The notes under the pieces: generated by a model
Seen by the model: the letters and a program-made list of their open reading frames with translations, nothing else
Told to the model about the DNA's origin: nothing
Database searches by the model: none
Translations under genes and position numbers: made by a program
Assembly (NCBI RefSeq): GCF_008124835.1
Contig: NZ_VNHW01000007.1
Span: 168,172-232,171, forward strand
DNA length: 64,000 nt
Direction: 5' to 3'
Source of the DNA: Blastococcus xanthinilyticus
GTDB lineage: Bacteria; Actinomycetota; Actinomycetes; Mycobacteriales; Geodermatophilaceae
Shown here: positions 61,494 through 64,000 of the stretch, one piece after another
Position numbering within the stretch: the first letter of the stretch is position 1
Layout: each line of letters starts with the position of its first letter

Positions 61494-64000
61494 TCAGCCC
61501 TCCGGGCGCAGCTGGACGGCGAGCACGGCGACGTCGTCCTCCGCGTCGGGCAGGAACATCCGCTCGAGCACCCGGTCGCACAGGTCGTCCAGCGGCAGCC
61601 CGGCGCACTCGCCGAGGACCTCCAGCAGCTGCTCGGTGCCCGCGTCGATGTCCCGGTCGCGCCGCTCCACCAGCCCGTCGGTGTAGAGCAGCACCGTCGA
61701 GCCCGGCGCGACGACGGCCACGTGGTCCTCGCGCACCGTCTCCGGCGCCACGCCCAGCAGCAGGTCGGCCTGCTTGCCGTCGAGGAGCACCACGCTGCCG
61801 TCGGAGGCCAGCAGGGCCGGGGGCGGGTGGCCGGCGTTCGCCCAGCGCAGCCGCATGCGGCCCGCGTCGTCGCCGGGCTCGGGCTCGAGGTGGGCGACCA
61901 GCGCGGTGGCCATCGTGTCCAGCGCCAGCCCCTGGACGGCGCGGTCGAGCTCGCTGAGCACCTCCGCGGGCGAGCCGCCGCTGGAGTAGCTGATCCCGCG
62001 CAGCAGGCCGCGCACCTGGCCCATCGCCGCCGCCGCGCGGGTGTCGTGCCCGACCACGTCGCCGATGGCCAGCACCGTCGTCCCGCCGCGCTGGAGGAAG
62101 GCGTCGTACCAGTCGCCGCCGATCTCCGCGCCCTCGGCGGCCGGCACGTACCGGACGACGATCCGGCAGCACTCCGGCTGCGGGGGCTCGGTGAGCATGC
62201 TGCGCTGCAGCGCGTCGGCCAGCTCCCGCTGCTGGCCGTACAGCCGCGCCTGGTGCAGGGCCAGGCCGGCCCGCCGGCCGATCTCGACCGCGGTGTCCAC
62301 CTCGGCGCTGCCCAGCGCCCCCCGCTCCTCGCGGGTGAACAGCCCCAGGGCGCCCAGCACCTGCCCGCGGGCCACCAGCGGCACCACCACCCCGGAGGCC
62401 GCGCCGAGCCGGGCGAACCGCTCCCGGGCGCCGGCGTCGGGAAGCGCGCGGGCCACGTCCTCCCAGTCGATGACCGACAGCACCAGCGGGCGGCCGCTGC
62501 TGGTCACCCGCCGGGCGGCGGAGGCGTCGCTCATCGTGGCGACCATCGCGCGCACGTAGTCCTCGACCTCGGCGCGCCGTGCGACGTCCCGGTGGCTGCT
62601 GGCGACGTCGTGCAGCCGGCCCTGCTCGTCGGTGACCACGATCCAGCACCAGTCGGCCAGGTCGGGCACGACCAGCGCGGCCAGCTGCTCGATCTGCTGG
62701 TTGATGTCGAGGGTCCCCGAGAGCACCCGGCCGGCCTCGGCCAGCAGCCGGAGCCGCTCGTTGGCCTGCGACATGGCGGCCACCGCGGCGGCGCGCTCGG
62801 CGTCGGCCTGCAGCCGGGAGACGCTCAGCGCGATCTGGGCGGCGAGCGCCTCCAGCACCTCGACGTCGTCCCCCCGGAAGTCGTGGTCGACGGTCCAGAC
62901 GGCGAGGAAGGCGCCGAGCACCCGCCCCTCCACCCGCAGCGGGATCGCGGCGACGGCGCGCAGCCCGAGCAGGTCGACCACCGGGGCCATCGCCGGGAAG
63001 CGGGTGATCGTCTCGGCGCTGCCGCTGAGCAGCAGCCGCCGCCCGCGCCGGGCGACGAACTGGGCCGGCAGTGCGTCGTCCATCGGCAGGACGACGCCGT
63101 CGGACAGGCCCGCGTCGGGGTGCTGGTCCCGGACCGCGGCCAGCAGGTTGCCGGTCATGTGCAGGCGCAGCGGCCCGCCGACGGAGTCGAAGATCGCCAG
63201 CGCGCTGGACTGGGCCCCGAGCACCTGGGCGCCGCGCAGGACGACGTCGGCGAGCTCCTCCAGCCGGGCGGCGTTGGCCAGCTCGGCCGCGACCTCGGCG
63301 ATGGCGGCCGCCCGCTCCACCGCGGTGAGCCGCTGCTCGGCCTGCCCGCGGGCGTCGGTGACGTCCAGGACGGTGCCGAGCACCCGCGCCGGCGCGCCGG
63401 ACACGTCGGCCACCACCCGGCCCCGCGCCAGCACCCAGCGGGTGACGCCGTCGTCCCGGCGGACCCGGAACTCGACCGTGTAGTCACCGCGGTCCTCGAC
63501 CGCGACCCGCATCGCCTCGGCCACCGCCGGGTGGTCGTCGGGGTGCACGTGGTCGGCCAGGACCCGCTCGAGCGACTCGATGTCCACCGCGGAGTCGACC
63601 CCGAACAGGGCCGCGCAGCGCTCGTCCCAGTGGACCGTGCCGGTGCGCAGGTCGCGCTCCCAGATGCCCACCGAGCTCGCCTCCAGCGCGACCTCCAGCC
63701 AGGCCCGCGAGGTGCCGACCGCGGACTGCGCGGCGGAGAGCTCGAGCTCCGCGACGACGGAGGTCGCCAGCTGCTCCAGCAGCTGGACGGCGTCACCGGA
63801 CCAGGCCTGCGGCGCGGCGTCGTACACCGCCAGCGCGCCGACCACCTGGCCGGAGGCGGCCTGCAGCGGCGCGCCGAGGTAGGCCCGCACCTGGCCCGAG
63901 GTGACGGCCGGCAGCCCCGCGACCCGCTCGTCGGCGGTCGCGTCGGGGATGTCCAGCGGCCGGCCCTCGCGCACCACGATCGCCGACAGCGCGCCGGTGA
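61494..64000 (-). CDS. PAS/GAF-regulated PP2C phosphatase (RsbU-like), cut by the right edge
   Basis: The frame stays open to the window end, so the N-terminus is missing. The visible 835 residues start inside a GAF domain (IVVREGRPLDI...GALAVYD). A PAS domain with W-x-x-RG-type PAC ending (VTRWVLARGRVV) follows, then two further GAF domains and a C-terminal SpoIIE/PP2C phosphatase (GGDWYDAF, AIGDVVGHD, LYTDGLVERR and EDDVAVLAVQL). Such enzymes dephosphorylate anti-sigma antagonists to activate stress sigma factors. No partner gene is in view. Confidence 0.92.
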   Translation of the reverse strand, partial: TGALSAIVVREGRPLDIPDATADERVAGLPAVTSGQVRAYLGAPLQAASGQVVGALAVYDAAPQAWSGDAVQLLEQLATSVVAELELSAAQSAVGTSRAWLEVALEASSVGIWERDLRTGTVHWDERCAALFGVDSAVDIESLERVLADHVHPDDHPAVAEAMRVAVEDRGDYTVEFRVRRDDGVTRWVLARGRVVADVSGAPARVLGTVLDVTDARGQAEQRLTAVERAAAIAEVAAELANAARLEELADVVLRGAQVLGAQSSALAIFDSVGGPLRLHMTGNLLAAVRDQHPDAGLSDGVVLPMDDALPAQFVARRGRRLLLSGSAETITRFPAMAPVVDLLGLRAVAAIPLRVEGRVLGAFLAVWTVDHDFRGDDVEVLEALAAQIALSVSRLQADAERAAAVAAMSQANERLRLLAEAGRVLSGTLDINQQIEQLAALVVPDLADWCWIVVTDEQGRLHDVASSHRDVARRAEVEDYVRAMVATMSDASAARRVTSSGRPLVLSVIDWEDVARALPDAGARERFARLGAASGVVVPLVARGQVLGALGLFTREERGALGSAEVDTAVEIGRRAGLALHQARLYGQQRELADALQRSMLTEPPQPECCRIVVRYVPAAEGAEIGGDWYDAFLQRGGTTVLAIGDVVGHDTRAAAAMGQVRGLLRGISYSSGGSPAEVLSELDRAVQGLALDTMATALVAHLEPEPGDDAGRMRLRWANAGHPPPALLASDGSVVLLDGKQADLLLGVAPETVREDHVAVVAPGSTVLLYTDGLVERRDRDIDAGTEQLLEVLGECAGLPLDDLCDRVLERMFLPDAEDDVAVLAVQLRPEG

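Noticed and set aside
1-64000. Insertion sequences, phage genes, toxin-antitoxin pairs or CRISPR arrays
   Set aside because: I found no transposase, integrase, terminase, Cas protein, regular repeat-spacer array or typical toxin-antitoxin pair on either strand.

Overview
The window is a very GC-rich (mostly above 70%), densely coding actinobacterial chromosome segment. GTG starts, 4-base start/stop overlaps and near-saturated G/C third codon positions are common throughout. A formate dehydrogenase whose selenocysteine position is a UAG codon points to the Geodermatophilaceae (Geodermatophilus/Blastococcus), the group in which UAG-encoded selenocysteine has been published. No insertion sequence, prophage or CRISPR array is visible.

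Layout. 1-1125: two coupled minus-strand genes, one cut by the window edge and one a thymidylate-kinase-like P-loop enzyme. 1444-5471: an exported glycoside-hydrolase-like protein and two membrane proteins. 5491-9541: a small unknown, a membrane GGDEF-EAL protein, and a two-gene unit joining a SpeD-like (pyruvoyl decarboxylase family) protein to a FeeM/AHL-synthase-like acyltransferase. 9850-11345: a lower-GC lipoprotein and septum-formation-like pair. 11611-17171: a membrane formate dehydrogenase operon (alpha with UAG-Sec, four-cluster Fe-S subunit, NrfD anchor). 17310-19431: TasA-like surface protein, small membrane protein, degenerate SGNH protein, small helical protein. 19557-23887: two coupled c-di-GMP proteins with complementary degenerate domains. 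23982-25887: glucosyl-3-phosphoglycerate synthase and a glycerophosphodiesterase. 26075-31301: HAD phosphatase, alcohol dehydrogenase facing a TetR regulator, second TetR, small unknown, MenB, Nudix. 31444-34627: MaoC, LOG-like, alpha/beta hydrolase, geranylgeranyl-reductase-like. 34632-41637: anchored unknown, M6 protease, tRNA-Ser(UGA), secreted 5'-nucleotidase, MFS transporter. 41734-47395: complete oligopeptide ABC operon. 47640-48827: HMG-CoA reductase. 48969-53967: class E sortase module with two LAxTG surface proteins and a 52-residue protein. 54249-60617: fatty-acid module (MaoC, FabG4-like, thiolase; divergent TetR coupled to an acyl-CoA oxidase-like enzyme). 60755-64000: TRIC-like channel and a PAS/GAF/PP2C phosphatase cut by the window end.

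Working together. The formate dehydrogenase genes form one electron-transfer unit whose full-length alpha subunit needs UAG recoding; the SECIS-like hairpin places its loop at the same distance from the codon as in E. coli fdhF. The sortase module looks self-contained (enzyme, helper and two clients). The thiolase, FabG and MaoC operon faces a TetR/acyl-CoA oxidase operon and is probably one fatty-acyl regulon. Three c-di-GMP proteins within 18 kb suggest a signalling hot spot. Several long perfect palindromes, two of them in two copies, occupy the gaps between genes.
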